Source: Pseudochrobactrum saccharolyticum
GTDB taxonomy: Bacteria > Pseudomonadota > Alphaproteobacteria > Rhizobiales > Rhizobiaceae
Direction: 5' to 3'
Length of the DNA: 64,000 bases
Assembly: GCF_008801715.1 (NCBI RefSeq)
Contig: NZ_VZPG01000001.1
Span: forward strand, 1,302,001-1,366,000
Shown here piece by piece: positions 1-8,578 of this stretch. The notes under the pieces are model-generated. The model saw nothing but the letters and a program-made list of their open reading frames with translations, ran no database searches and was not told the origin of the DNA. How positions within the stretch are numbered: position 1 is the stretch's first letter; each line of letters begins with the position of its first letter. The position numbers were made by a program, and so were the translations under genes.

Positions 1-324
1 TATCCCGATCAGCTGATGCGCGCATCCGTAGAGCTGGCTAAAGACTGGCGTACAGACCGCTATCTGCGCAAGCTGGAAGCCATGATGCTTGTTGCCGACA
101 AGAATATCACGCTGGCCATTACCGGTCTCGGCGATGTTCTGGAGCCGGAAAACGGCGTGATGGCCATCGGTTCCGGTGGTAATTATGCGCTATCGGCAGC
201 CCGTGCATTGATCGACACAGACATGGATGCGGAAACAATTGCCCGCAAAGCAATGACCATTGCAGCGGAAATCTGCGTTTACACAAACAGCAATTTCACT
301 GTCGAAAGTCTTGATTGCGCGTAA
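1..324 (+). CDS. hslV: ATP-dependent protease subunit HslV (3' part)
   Basis: This is the C-terminal part of the HslV (ClpQ) peptidase, open from the window edge and ending in TAA. HslV forms the double-ring threonine-protease core of the HslVU cytoplasmic protease. The visible 107 residues carry the family's [18 protein letters not shown] and [15 protein letters not shown] segments; the catalytic N-terminal threonine lies outside the window. The gene is followed by a DUF2585 gene and then hslU, the arrangement known from Brucella and relatives. Identification is from remembered family sequence and the hslU neighbour. Confidence 0.95.
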   Translation, partial: YPDQLMRASVELAKDWRTDRYLRKLEAMMLVADKNITLAITGLGDVLEPENGVMAIGSGGNYALSAARALIDTDMDAETIARKAMTIAAEICVYTNSNFTVESLDCA

Positions 325-381
325 GAACTTGCCAATTATGCGGTATCGTTATTTAGTTTTGTAAAACACTAAAGGTTTATC

Positions 382-981
382 GTGACCGCATCATCACTTC
401 CGCCTGCCGCGTCAAAGCCACATTGGCAGTGGGATAAAATCCTGCTCATCATTGCAATCACAGCAGCCATTCAGGCGGTTATTTTGTACATGATGGGGCG
501 CGTTCCGGTCTGCGAATGCGGAACAATCCGTTTCTTCGTCAATGAAGTGAACAGCAATGAAAATTCCCAGCAATTCTTTGACTGGTACACGCTGTCTCAC
601 ATCATTCACGGTTTTATTTTCTACGGATTGTTCTGGCTGATTGCACCAAAAGCACCGCTGCATGTGCGGTTGCTGCTGGCGCTCGGACTGGAAATCGGCT
701 GGGAGCTGGTTGAGAATTCGAATTTCATTATTGAGCGCTACAGGGCCAATACATCCTCCGTGGATTATTTCGGCGACAGTATTCTCAATTCCGTATTCGA
801 TACGCTCTCCATGGTGCTGGGCTTTTTTCTCGCAGCCCGGCTTCCTATATGGGTGATTATCGTCACGGCAGTGTTTTTCGAAATTCTTGCCCTTATCGTT
901 ATTCGAGACAACCTTATTCTCAATGTTATCATGCTGCTGCATCCGGTTGACTTTATCCGGCAGTGGCAAAGCGGATCCTGA
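382..981 (+). CDS. DUF2585 (UPF0314) family membrane protein
   Basis: A 199-residue protein starting at GTG 382, between hslV and hslU. It has a hydrophobic segment at about residues 20-39, another at about 71-90, and a long hydrophobic C-terminal half, so it is an inner-membrane protein. The [15 protein letters not shown] stretch followed by [10 protein letters not shown] is typical of the DUF2585/UPF0314 family found in Hyphomicrobiales. The biochemical role is unknown. It ends 5 bases before the hslU start, suggesting co-transcription with the protease genes; a link to HslVU function is only inferred from position. Confidence 0.8.
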   Translation: MTASSLPPAASKPHWQWDKILLIIAITAAIQAVILYMMGRVPVCECGTIRFFVNEVNSNENSQQFFDWYTLSHIIHGFIFYGLFWLIAPKAPLHVRLLLALGLEIGWELVENSNFIIERYRANTSSVDYFGDSILNSVFDTLSMVLGFFLAARLPIWVIIVTAVFFEILALIVIRDNLILNVIMLLHPVDFIRQWQSGS

Positions 982-986
982 TAAAT

Positions 987-2294
987 ATGACCACATTTTC
1001 TCCACGTGAAATCGTCTCTGAGCTTGATCGCTTCATTATCGGTCAGAAAGCTGCCAAGCGCGCTGTTGCTATTGCCCTGCGCAATCGCTGGCGCCGTCAG
1101 CAGCTGGAAGGCAATATGCGCGAAGAAGTGATGCCGAAAAATATTCTGATGATCGGACCAACCGGCGTCGGTAAAACGGAGATTTCACGCCGTCTTGCCA
1201 AGCTGGCCGGTGCGCCTTTCATCAAGGTTGAAGCAACAAAATTCACTGAAGTCGGCTATGTCGGCCGCGATGTGGAACAGATCATCCGTGATCTGGTGGA
1301 AATCGCCATTGGCCTCGTTCGCGAGAAAAAGCGCGAAGAGGTGAAAGCCAAAGCCCATATCAATGCGGAAGAACGCGTATTGGACGCACTAGTCGGCAAA
1401 ACTGCCAGCCCTGCGACCCGTGACAGTTTCCGCAAGAAACTGCGTGAAGGCGATCTTGATGATAAAGAAATCGAGATTGAACTGGCAGATAACAGCTCCG
1501 GTATGCCCGGTTTTGAAATTCCGGGGATGCCAGGTGCCAATATCGGGATGATCAATTTAAGCGATATGCTGGGCAAAGCCATGGGCGGGCGGACAAAACC
1601 GCGCAAAACCACGGTTAAAGAATCCTATGCGTTGCTGATCAATGATGAATCCGACAAGCTGCTTGATCAGGATCAGGTGACACAGGAAGCACTGGAAGTC
1701 ACCCAGAATGACGGTATCGTTTTCCTTGACGAGATCGACAAGATCGCATCCCGTGAAGGCGGTATGGGGGCAGGGGTTTCCCGCGAAGGCGTGCAGCGCG
1801 ATCTATTGCCGCTTGTCGAAGGTACCACCGTTGCGACCAAATACGGGCCGGTTAAAACCGACCATATCCTGTTTATCGCTTCGGGCGCTTTCCATGTTTC
1901 CAAGCCATCAGATTTGCTGCCGGAATTACAGGGACGTCTGCCGATCCGTGTTGAACTGAATGCTCTGACACGCGAAGATTTCCGCTCGATTCTGACGGAA
2001 ACCGAAGTCAGCCTGCTTAAACAATATGTGGCGCTGATGGCCACAGAAGAAGTGACGCTGGAAATTACAGACGATGCCATTGATGCGCTTGCGGATATTG
2101 CTGTTGATCTCAATTCAACCATTGAGAATATCGGTGCACGCCGTCTGCAAACGGTAATGGAAAAAGTATTGGATGATATTTCATTCAATGCGCCGGATAA
2201 AAGCGGCTCCACTTTCACCGTGGATGCAGCTTATGTGCGTAGCAGCATCGGTGATCTGGCCAAGAATATCGACCTGTCACGCTTCATCCTTTAA
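987..2294 (+). CDS. hslU: ATP-dependent protease ATPase subunit HslU
   Basis: HslU (ClpY) is the AAA+ unfoldase that feeds substrates to HslV. The start at 987 ([10 protein letters not shown]) matches the family; an in-frame upstream start at 963 would overlap the preceding gene and adds an atypical extension. The protein has 435 residues. Walker A GPTGVGKT is at residues 57-64, Walker B VFLDEIDK near 248, and the sensor/arginine segment [18 protein letters not shown] follows. The C-terminus SRFIL is the tail that docks into HslV. A hairpin terminator follows at 2358. Confidence 0.97.
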   Translation: MTTFSPREIVSELDRFIIGQKAAKRAVAIALRNRWRRQQLEGNMREEVMPKNILMIGPTGVGKTEISRRLAKLAGAPFIKVEATKFTEVGYVGRDVEQIIRDLVEIAIGLVREKKREEVKAKAHINAEERVLDALVGKTASPATRDSFRKKLREGDLDDKEIEIELADNSSGMPGFEIPGMPGANIGMINLSDMLGKAMGGRTKPRKTTVKESYALLINDESDKLLDQDQVTQEALEVTQNDGIVFLDEIDKIASREGGMGAGVSREGVQRDLLPLVEGTTVATKYGPVKTDHILFIASGAFHVSKPSDLLPELQGRLPIRVELNALTREDFRSILTETEVSLLKQYVALMATEEVTLEITDDAIDALADIAVDLNSTIENIGARRLQTVMEKVLDDISFNAPDKSGSTFTVDAAYVRSSIGDLAKNIDLSRFIL

Positions 2295-2357
2295 TACGGA
2301 TATAAGCCGACTATAAGCATTGTGTGACATTCACACATCATATGCAGTTAAGTTTTT

Positions 2358-2396
2358 GAAACCCTCTCGACTTGTGCGCGAGGGTTTCATATTTTC
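2358..2396 (+). terminator. Probable rho-independent terminator after hslU
   Basis: A 9-bp perfect stem (GAAACCCTC at 2358-2366 with GAGGGTTTC at 2380-2388) is followed by CATATTTT. It lies 63 bases after the hslU stop. The T-tract is short, so termination strength is uncertain. Confidence 0.6.
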
Positions 2397-2475
2397 TGCG
2401 CGAAGTTAAAATGCCGTGCTTTCCTGAAATTCCCATTCAGCAGGACAAGCAAATGCGAACGGAGCAAAAATACCT

Positions 2476-3444
2476 ATGAACCTCGGCAACAATTTTAAAC
2501 GGATAGCAATTGCTGCCGGAACAGGTTTTTTTGCACTGACACTCGTCTCAAATGCCCAGGCTACAACTGTTGTGCCGGCCGGTAACCGCAATGCCGAACA
2601 GCCGACTATTCCCGGCGCTTCTGCCAATCGCACCAAAAAAATGCGCACGACTTATGAAGCCAAATATCAGAAAATCTACGGATTGCTGAAATCGGATCGT
2701 GGCTTGCGCACCAAAATCAAATCGGCGGCCGCAGCCTATAATATTGATCCCGTGCATATTGCCGGTGCGATTATCGGCGAGCACACCTATAATGTTGATG
2801 CCTATGACCAGCTGCAAACCTATTATGTCAAAGCTATTTCCTATGTGAAACAAGGCGTCAGCTTCAGCTATAAAGGTGAATCTGTCAGCGATTTCATCAA
2901 ACGCCCTGAATTTGAGAAATGTGCCGGTCTGTCAGATAGTTATTCCCTCTGGACCTGCCGTGAAAATATCTGGGACAGCAAATTCCGCGGCAAAAAAGTT
3001 GACGGTAACGCCTATCCGAATAACCGCTTTGCTGCCGTATTTTTCCAACCTTTCTATGCAGGTCAGACCTTTGGTCTCGGTCAGATAAGTCCGCTGACGG
3101 CTTTGCAAATGTCAGATATGGTCAATCGCGTCTCCGGCCTGCCGAAGCTCAGTGCTGATGATGGTGCACAGGTTTATAAAACCATTATGGACCCTGATCT
3201 GAGCCTGCACTATATGGCGGCGACCATCAAACATTCCATTACCGCCTATAATAAATATGCCGATTTCGATATTTCGAAAAATCCGGGTATTACCGCAACC
3301 CTGTATAATACCGGCGGGGCAGACAGCCGCGCCCGCGCTCTGGCGGCTATCAATGCAGGCAAACAAAATAAACAGCTGCCGCAGGAAAATTACTATGGCT
3401 GGCTGGTCAATTCCAAAATCGATGATCTGAAATCATTATTTTAA
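2476..3444 (+). CDS. Secreted DUF1402-like protein with lysozyme-like motifs
   Basis: A 322-residue exported protein. Residues 1-29 form a signal peptide (basic start, hydrophobic core, cleavage after NAQA). The mature part contains a GEH segment with Glu102 and later FGLGQISP at 199-206, which resembles the GLMQ-x-P motif of soluble lytic transglycosylases, followed by ALQMSD. I recall this protein type as DUF1402 in Hyphomicrobiales. A periplasmic peptidoglycan-cleaving role is an inference from those motifs. A repeat-rich intergenic region follows. Confidence 0.65.
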   Translation: MNLGNNFKRIAIAAGTGFFALTLVSNAQATTVVPAGNRNAEQPTIPGASANRTKKMRTTYEAKYQKIYGLLKSDRGLRTKIKSAAAAYNIDPVHIAGAIIGEHTYNVDAYDQLQTYYVKAISYVKQGVSFSYKGESVSDFIKRPEFEKCAGLSDSYSLWTCRENIWDSKFRGKKVDGNAYPNNRFAAVFFQPFYAGQTFGLGQISPLTALQMSDMVNRVSGLPKLSADDGAQVYKTIMDPDLSLHYMAATIKHSITAYNKYADFDISKNPGITATLYNTGGADSRARALAAINAGKQNKQLPQENYYGWLVNSKIDDLKSLF

Positions 3445-3455
3445 ATTGAGGTTTC

Positions 3456-3664
3456 AGAGTGCGTCGCGTTTAATTGTATCCGCTGCACGCGCTCTGTTAC
3501 CTTGTTTTTCCGCATGTCGTTATCGGAAAACCGGTGTCCACTTTTCCGCGACATGCTCTAGAGCGTTTACGTCCAGATTAGATCACAGCGCTCGCTCTAG
3601 ATTCTTTATTTGCTCGCATTATCACGGGCGTCAAGTTGATCCAACTTGACTGTGAAATGCTCTA
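3456..3664. repeat. Composite RIME-like intergenic repeat (modules A and B)
   Basis: Three abutting palindromic modules fill the gap between the DUF1402-like and XRE genes. First, an AGAG...CTCT-bounded segment (3456-3495). Second, module A (3501-3561), a hairpin with arms GCATGTCG/CGACATGC (3512-3519, 3549-3556) and inner arms CGGAAAA/TTTTCCG. Third, module B (3559-3664), containing the hairpin TCAAGTTGATCCAACTTGA and ending in GCTCTA. Related copies of A occur near 6765 and 62685, and of B at 15935 and 33758. They resemble the Rhizobium intergenic mosaic elements known from this order. Confidence 0.85.
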
Positions 3665-4039
3665 ACGTAGGCTGCGGTGTTTTTTATGAGCCAGCCGCAG
3701 CGTTGTGCTAAGGCTTTCAATCATATTCCTGTCCAGAATACGGATATGATTGGCCAAGAGATTAGCTAATTCTGTAGCCTCCGGTGACAAGCCAGAAGTG
3801 TCGATCGTTACACGCGGATGAGAGATCATTGCCAGATTTTGCAATTCCTCTGCCTCATCCCAGATAATATTGAAATAGCCGATAATTCTTTGCAGCAAAT
3901 CCCATGTCGGCTGACCACGGCGCCCGTGCTCCAGTGCTGAAAGATAGGCGGCCGACACGCGGATAGCTGTCGCCATTTCCTTCTGGCTGACACCGCGTTC
4001 CTCACGCAATTTCCGTAAACGCTGACCAAATGGTGTCAT
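3662..4039 (-). CDS. XRE-family helix-turn-helix regulator
   Basis: A 125-residue DNA-binding protein. Residues 5-62 form a Cro/C1-type helix-turn-helix domain (FGQRLRKLREERGVSQKEMA, then SAAYLSALEHGRRGQPT, the recognition helix region). The C-terminal half is a helical tail without a recognised domain. Its start overlaps the smr-type gene by 4 bases (ATGA), so the two are translationally coupled. The stop codon TAG is formed by the terminal bases of the adjacent intergenic repeat. Target genes cannot be read from the sequence. Confidence 0.88.
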   Translation of the reverse strand: MTPFGQRLRKLREERGVSQKEMATAIRVSAAYLSALEHGRRGQPTWDLLQRIIGYFNIIWDEAEELQNLAMISHPRVTIDTSGLSPEATELANLLANHIRILDRNMIESLSTTLRLAHKKHRSLR

Positions 4040-4779
4040 GATAATGGCCGCTTTCCTGACGGGAAGGACTGGCGCTCTGCGAGCTTCTCAGCCGGTGTCT
4101 TGCGCAGCCTGACATAGAGCGCTCCTTGCCCGCCGTGATGGCGCACGGCATCCTCATAGGCGCTCACATAGAGGCGGAAGAGGGGCGTGGAGAACCAATG
4201 CGGCACAGCCTGTTTTAACACGCCGTCACTGCCCATAGATGTACCTTTACCGGTAATCACCAAGACAAAGCGTAGACCTCTGTGCCAGGCATCTGAGAGG
4301 AAACCATATAGCAGATCATGCGCTTCATGCTGGCGCATACCATGCAGATCAATCCGCGCCTGAATTTCAACGCGCCCCTTGGCAATCTTACGGATTGTCG
4401 GCCGGTCGATATCGTGAAGCGGATTGGTGACCACATCTTGTTTCTTACGGCTTTGCAGAGATGTTTCACCGGCTGCTTTGGCAACAGACGCTTTGACCGG
4501 CTCGGCCTCCACACGCTGCGGAATATTGATGCCATTCTCAATATCCCACAGATGCATATCCTCGATCACAAAGGCCTGTCGTGGCTTAACAGGACGCAAA
4601 GGACGGGTTGTGCGTGCAAATGTTTCCCAGAGAATACGATCCTCATTTTTGAGAAAGCCAGAATTCTGTTTTGATAAAACCTCAGCCGGATCGGGTTCCA
4701 CTTTCGGATTTTTTGGTATTTTCATTATATTTTTATCCGAAATGCGCGTGGCAGGGCGCTTATTCTTTTTGTGTTTCAT
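4036..4779 (-). CDS. Smr-domain protein
   Basis: A 247-residue protein with a Lys/Arg-rich, probably disordered N-terminus and a C-terminal Smr domain. The domain shows DLHG at 144-147, TGKG at 176-179 and a HHGGQGALYVRLR end, all family hallmarks. Smr domains are nucleases or nucleic-acid binding modules; the stand-alone proteobacterial proteins have no firmly assigned role that I can cite. It lies 4 bases downstream of the mltA stop and overlaps the XRE gene, forming a leftward operon mltA-smr-xre that is common in Hyphomicrobiales. Confidence 0.9.
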   Translation of the reverse strand: MKHKKNKRPATRISDKNIMKIPKNPKVEPDPAEVLSKQNSGFLKNEDRILWETFARTTRPLRPVKPRQAFVIEDMHLWDIENGINIPQRVEAEPVKASVAKAAGETSLQSRKKQDVVTNPLHDIDRPTIRKIAKGRVEIQARIDLHGMRQHEAHDLLYGFLSDAWHRGLRFVLVITGKGTSMGSDGVLKQAVPHWFSTPLFRLYVSAYEDAVRHHGGQGALYVRLRKTPAEKLAERQSFPSGKRPLS

Positions 4780-4783
4780 AATG

Positions 4784-5899
4784 CTAATCCGCCACAGTTT
4801 TTCTGGGAACCAGCATTATAAAATCAGCATCATGGCGTATTCCGCCGGCAAGCTCGCCAGCTGCATCGCCGGAACCGAAAAACAGATCGCCGCGGGCAGG
4901 GCCAAGAATGGCTGATCCGGTATCCTGAGCAATCATCAAATGACGAAAAACCTCGCCATTTTCTAAATTCTTATGTGTGTTTATGAAAAACGGCGTGCCA
5001 AAGCAATGATATTTACGATCCACCGCCAGCGATCTTTGTGCAGACAGAGGTACTTTGGCAGCCGCCACCGGCCCTGACAAAGGATCATCCACCGGAGCTT
5101 CACGGAAGAAAATATAAGACCGGTTATGCCACAGAATTTCATCAATACGGGCAGGGCGCTCTGCCAGCCATTGCCGGATCGACTGCATAGTGACCTTTGC
5201 AGGTTCCAGCTCGCCTTTATCAATCAGAACCCGTCCTGCACCGGTAAAGCCATGGCCTGACTTAGCCGCATAGGTCAGGCGCATCTGCGTGCCATCGTCA
5301 AAATTCAGACGCACAGCGCCTTGTACATGAGCGAAATAAACATCCACTCTATTGTCTACATAGGCAATTTCCAGCCCCTGATCTGCCAGCGCACCCTGAT
5401 CAATTGCTTGCCGGTCAAAATATTCTGTCACCTGCCCATTATGATAACGGCCAAAAACCATATCTTCGGGCAAATTTTTCGGACGGTTATCCGCATCCAG
5501 CTTGATGAGATCTGGCGGCTTTCGATAAAACGGCACTGAATATTGTGCAGTTTTTACACGGGAAGCAGCAATTTCCGGTTCGTAAAAACCGGTTACAAAA
5601 CCGGTTTTCCGGTCATGGGGAATGATTTTAACGGGATAAAAGCAGCGCTCAAAGAATGCACGCGTTGTCTGCCGGTCAATTTGTTGTCCCGCCGCCAATG
5701 AACGGGCTTGCGCAAAAACAGGCACAAGGTCTTCAAATTGCGGGCCGAGACTGCCGCTCTTGTAAAGATGTGTTTCGGCATAGATGGCGGATTTCAAAAA
5801 AGCATAAAAGGCTGCCGCGTGATCATCTTCTGCCCAGCCCGCACAATCTTTGAAATTGAGAAGCTCAGTGGAGCAGTGCGCAGCAGACAGATCTGACAT
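4784..5899 (-). CDS. mltA: Lytic murein transglycosylase A (MltA family)
   Basis: A 371-residue member of the MltA family, which cleaves the MurNAc-GlcNAc bond with formation of the 1,6-anhydro product. The core GFVTGFYEPEI marks the MltA domain, and the C-terminal 3D domain has the catalytic-Asp segment AQDTGSAILGPARGDLFFG. The start at 5899 is chosen because GAGGAG (complement of 5907-5912) lies 7 bases upstream; the ATG at 5914 sits on that ribosome site. With either start no signal peptide or lipobox is visible, unlike the Escherichia coli enzyme. First gene of the leftward mltA-smr-xre group. Confidence 0.9.
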   Translation of the reverse strand: MSDLSAAHCSTELLNFKDCAGWAEDDHAAAFYAFLKSAIYAETHLYKSGSLGPQFEDLVPVFAQARSLAAGQQIDRQTTRAFFERCFYPVKIIPHDRKTGFVTGFYEPEIAASRVKTAQYSVPFYRKPPDLIKLDADNRPKNLPEDMVFGRYHNGQVTEYFDRQAIDQGALADQGLEIAYVDNRVDVYFAHVQGAVRLNFDDGTQMRLTYAAKSGHGFTGAGRVLIDKGELEPAKVTMQSIRQWLAERPARIDEILWHNRSYIFFREAPVDDPLSGPVAAAKVPLSAQRSLAVDRKYHCFGTPFFINTHKNLENGEVFRHLMIAQDTGSAILGPARGDLFFGSGDAAGELAGGIRHDADFIMLVPRKTVAD

Positions 5900-5960
5900 A
5901 ACACTGCTCCTCAAATATTTTTAAGCTCGACAATTACCGATGCTGACCCAGTAACAGAGA

Positions 5961-6665
5961 TTAATCTTCCGCTTCGGTTGCCACCAGTTTCCAGTTCGGA
6001 TCGCGGTTTGCAGTGTTACGGGCAAAAGTCCAGACATCGCGGATTTCCGCAACTGTTTCCAGATCGCCGTCGATAATATTGCCTTGCTTGTCCTGTGTCG
6101 CAGAGATCATCTCGCTGACAATACGCACTGTAACCTGTGCATCTTTGCCTTTCATATCAGCCGCAATGATTTTTGCCTGATTGATACCAACAAAGGTGGA
6201 ATTCACTTTTTCACCACGGGTTTCGCGCTCTTTAATCGCAGCATCAAAACCTTCGTAAACATCTTTGGAAAGCAGGTTTTTCAAAGTTTTACGATCGCCA
6301 TCGGCAAAGGACAGCACAATCATCTCATAGGCCATTTTGGCACCGTTGAGGAATTCTTTCGGATCAAAACCGGCATCCTGTGCGCGAATATTGCGCAGGC
6401 CGTTGTTCAGCTCCGAGCCTTCCGGTGCCATTGCATCAATTGTTGTAAAATCTTTTGCCTGATTTTCAATTGTCTGGCGTTGCGGCAGCGAAACAACATT
6501 GTCTTTCTGCTGCGACAGAGCGGCAGTATCATCCTGACGCGTTGTATAAGGATCAAAAGGCGGCCGCTCATTGCCTGTGCGTTTGCCCAATACACTGCGC
6601 AGTTGCAGGAAAATAATCACTGCAACAATGAAGAAAAAGAATGTGCCAAAACTGAAAAAATTCAT
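5961..6665 (-). CDS. Tim44/TimA-like membrane-anchored protein
   Basis: A 234-residue protein with a single N-terminal membrane anchor (residues 2-24, ending LQLRSVLGKRTG) followed by the ERPPFDPY stretch and a C-terminal Tim44-like domain (about 85-230; NGAKMAYEMIVLSFADGDRKTLK and WTFARN). The family resembles mitochondrial Tim44, and alphaproteobacterial TimA is thought to act at the membrane. The start MNFFSF at 6665 matches relatives; a TTG at 6677 with CGGAG upstream is an alternative. It precedes mltA with a 61-base gap. Confidence 0.85.
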   Translation of the reverse strand: MNFFSFGTFFFFIVAVIIFLQLRSVLGKRTGNERPPFDPYTTRQDDTAALSQQKDNVVSLPQRQTIENQAKDFTTIDAMAPEGSELNNGLRNIRAQDAGFDPKEFLNGAKMAYEMIVLSFADGDRKTLKNLLSKDVYEGFDAAIKERETRGEKVNSTFVGINQAKIIAADMKGKDAQVTVRIVSEMISATQDKQGNIIDGDLETVAEIRDVWTFARNTANRDPNWKLVATEAED

Positions 6666-6715
6666 ACCGCTCGCCAATTATCTCCGCAGTGATCTGCCGG
6701 AACTCACAATGAACT

Positions 6716-6823
6716 TCTAGAGCATTTCCAGTTTAAATTGAATCATTATAAATGCTCTAGTCTTTTGTTTTTATGCGTATCTTGTTCCGAAAACCGGTTC
6801 CCACTTTTCGGGATGCACTCTAG
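6716..6823. repeat. RIME-like repeat (AGAGC module plus module A)
   Basis: A first palindromic unit runs from CTAGAGCATTT at 6717 to AAATGCTCTAG ending at 6760. It is followed by module A (6765-6822) with inner arms CCGAAAA/TTTTCGG around the conserved CCGGTTCCCAC loop, ending in CTCTAG. It lies upstream of timA and fxsA, which diverge from this region. Confidence 0.85.
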
Positions 6824-6840
6824 CTATTCAGTTTCAGGTT

Positions 6841-6938
6841 TTGCCTGTACTGAAGAATTATACAATATCTTTTTTACAGAACATATTCTGAATATGCTGT
6901 ACCAGACCGGATATTGTATAATTCTTCAGTACGGGCAA
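6841..6938. repeat. Long 29-bp inverted repeat with nested hairpin
   Basis: The arms 6841-6869 and 6910-6938 match at 28 of 29 positions as reverse complements (TTGCCTGTACTGAAG... and the complementary strand). The 40-base centre contains a second inverted repeat (ACAG..CATATTC / GAATATG.CTGT). Together with the adjacent RIME-like unit it accounts for most of the 480 bases between timA and fxsA. It is unlike the other repeats in the window; a small non-autonomous mobile element or a large regulatory hairpin are both possible. Confidence 0.85.
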
Positions 6939-7145
6939 TCTCCCAGATGTGCTGCAACCAGTTATTAAGACGGCTCAAAGATACCATAAAAACGCTATGT
7001 TTTGAAAAAATATATAGTTCACCGCATTCCGGCATTCAAATGCCAAACCGGAATTCTTATCTGTATATCCTGTTTAAAATCATAATCCGGCATATTTACG
7101 GTAAAATCCGTCCGTGCCGCTCCACTATCAAGAGGTTCATCACCC

Positions 7146-7697
7146 GTGACAAAAATGCTTGGTCCGATCAGCCTGCTGCTGTTTTTAGCCCTGCCATTTA
7201 TAGAGATCGCCGGTTTTGTCATTGTCGGTTCGGAAATCGGTGTGCTGGCAACACTTGGTCTGATTATCCTCAGTGCGGTTCTGGGTTTTGCATTATTGCG
7301 TCGTCAGGGTCTGAGCCTGCTTAACCAGATGAAAGCAGAAACCGCCGCAGGACGTGCACCGCAACGTGAAATCATTCACGGAACCTTGCTGATTTTTGCC
7401 GGTATTTTGCTGATTATTCCGGGATTTCTGACCGATATTATCGGGCTTTTGCTGTTTATCCCGTTTGTCCGCGACCTGATCTGGAACCGTTTTTTACGTA
7501 ACCGTGTTGTGATGGCGACTGATTTTCAGGCAGGCAGCGCCAGCTATCAGCATTACGGACAAAGACATACGCCACAGGATGACGATATTATTGATCTCGA
7601 CCCTGAGGATTATTCCAGTTCATCGGATGAGGACAAAAAGAGTAAGAACTCTCCCTGGGGCACAGATCCGAAAGAGATTGAAGACAACAGAAAATGA
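7146..7697 (+). CDS. fxsA: FxsA-family membrane protein
   Basis: A 183-residue inner-membrane protein starting at GTG 7146, with AAGAGG about 11 bases upstream. Three hydrophobic segments are visible: residues 5-30, 31-50 and 76-105. The FIEIAGFVIVG, LRRQGLSLL and LIFAGILLIIPGFLTDIIGLLLFIP patterns define the FxsA family, named for suppression of phage T7 exclusion by F plasmid. The C-terminal 60 residues are acidic and probably disordered. It lies upstream of secB, a common Hyphomicrobiales pairing. Confidence 0.9.
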   Translation: MTKMLGPISLLLFLALPFIEIAGFVIVGSEIGVLATLGLIILSAVLGFALLRRQGLSLLNQMKAETAAGRAPQREIIHGTLLIFAGILLIIPGFLTDIIGLLLFIPFVRDLIWNRFLRNRVVMATDFQAGSASYQHYGQRHTPQDDDIIDLDPEDYSSSSDEDKKSKNSPWGTDPKEIEDNRK

Positions 7698-8021
7698 ATA
7701 AGCGGCGTGAAAACCGCAGAACAGCATAATTTATTGCCGGTACTGCGTTTTTACGCCTGTCTTTTTAGTATTATCAAATAATGCGCCGCGTTATTGCCTG
7801 TAAAAGGTACATATGCTAGCCAAAAGACACATGTTTCGGATTGCTTTTGCAACAGCCATTGTTTTCTGAAATCAGGGGTTCAATTTTATGGTTCAATTGC
7901 TTCTTGCGAAGTTTGTTTTACAATAAAATTGTATAAGCTTTCAAAGTGTTACAGCACAAATCATGTGTTGTCATACTGTTCGACGGTCTGTCGATCATCG
8001 TTAACAAAAAGGTATATGATA
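7698..8021. other. Intergenic region fxsA-secB (no gene seen)
   Basis: This AT-rich 324-base gap has no convincing coding frame. I see only a small hairpin TACAAT-AAA-ATTGTA at 7919-7933 and an AAAAAGG ribosome site just before secB. A promoter for secB is expected here but I cannot assign -35/-10 boxes with confidence. Confidence 0.5.
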
Positions 8022-8507
8022 ATGGCAGAGACGCCAAACGAAGCACAGAACGGTAACGGTAGTGCACAGCCATCCCTCAACATTCTGGCTCAGTATATCA
8101 AGGATTTTTCCTTTGAAAGCCCGAATGCACCGCTTTCCCTGCGTCCGCGTGAAAATGCGCCAAACATCAGCATCAATGTTAATGTGAACGCAAATCCGAT
8201 CGCTGAAGGTGATTTTGACGTTGTTCTGACCCTGACCGCACAGGCCGGTGAAGGCAAAGAAGTTCTGTTCAGCACAGAGCTGGTTTATGGCGGCGTTTTC
8301 CGCATTCAGAACATTCCACAGGAACATATGCTGCCGATCCTGTTCATCGAATGCCCGCGTCTGCTGTTCCCGTTTGCCCGTCAGATCATTGCTGATGCAA
8401 CACGCAATGGTGGCTTCCCGCCGCTGATGATCGACCCGATCGATTTCGCCACCATGTTCCAGCAGCGTATGGCTGAAGAACAGGCAAAAGCTCAGGTTAA
8501 AAACTAA
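8022..8507 (+). CDS. secB: Protein-export chaperone SecB
   Basis: SecB is a cytoplasmic tetrameric chaperone that keeps preproteins unfolded and delivers them to SecA. The 161-residue product has the family core [10 protein letters not shown], the [14 protein letters not shown] strand and [32 protein letters not shown]. The start at 8022 (MAETPN) fits family length and has AAAAAGG about 9 bases upstream; an ATG two codons earlier is possible. A strong terminator follows at once. Confidence 0.96.
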   Translation: MAETPNEAQNGNGSAQPSLNILAQYIKDFSFESPNAPLSLRPRENAPNISINVNVNANPIAEGDFDVVLTLTAQAGEGKEVLFSTELVYGGVFRIQNIPQEHMLPILFIECPRLLFPFARQIIADATRNGGFPPLMIDPIDFATMFQQRMAEEQAKAQVKN

Positions 8508-8525
8508 GCTTTCTGAAGATTTTAC

Positions 8526-8566
8526 AAAAAAGCCGCTGCGTCTCAGACACAGCGGCTTTTTTATTT
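8526..8566 (+). terminator. Rho-independent terminator after secB
   Basis: An 8-bp perfect stem, AGCCGCTG (8531-8538) with CAGCGGCT (8550-8557), is followed by TTTTTTATTTT and preceded by an A-run, so it may work in both directions. It separates convergent secB and dnaQ. Confidence 0.9.
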
Positions 8567-8578
8567 TCTAAGCAATAA

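Noticed and set aside
412-1005. A leftward open frame opposite the DUF2585 gene
   Set aside because: Overlaps both the DUF2585 gene and the hslU start; composition is not protein-like.
1000-1015. CACGTGAAA near the hslU start as a parS site
   Set aside because: Only the central core matches; about five mismatches to the 16-bp consensus.
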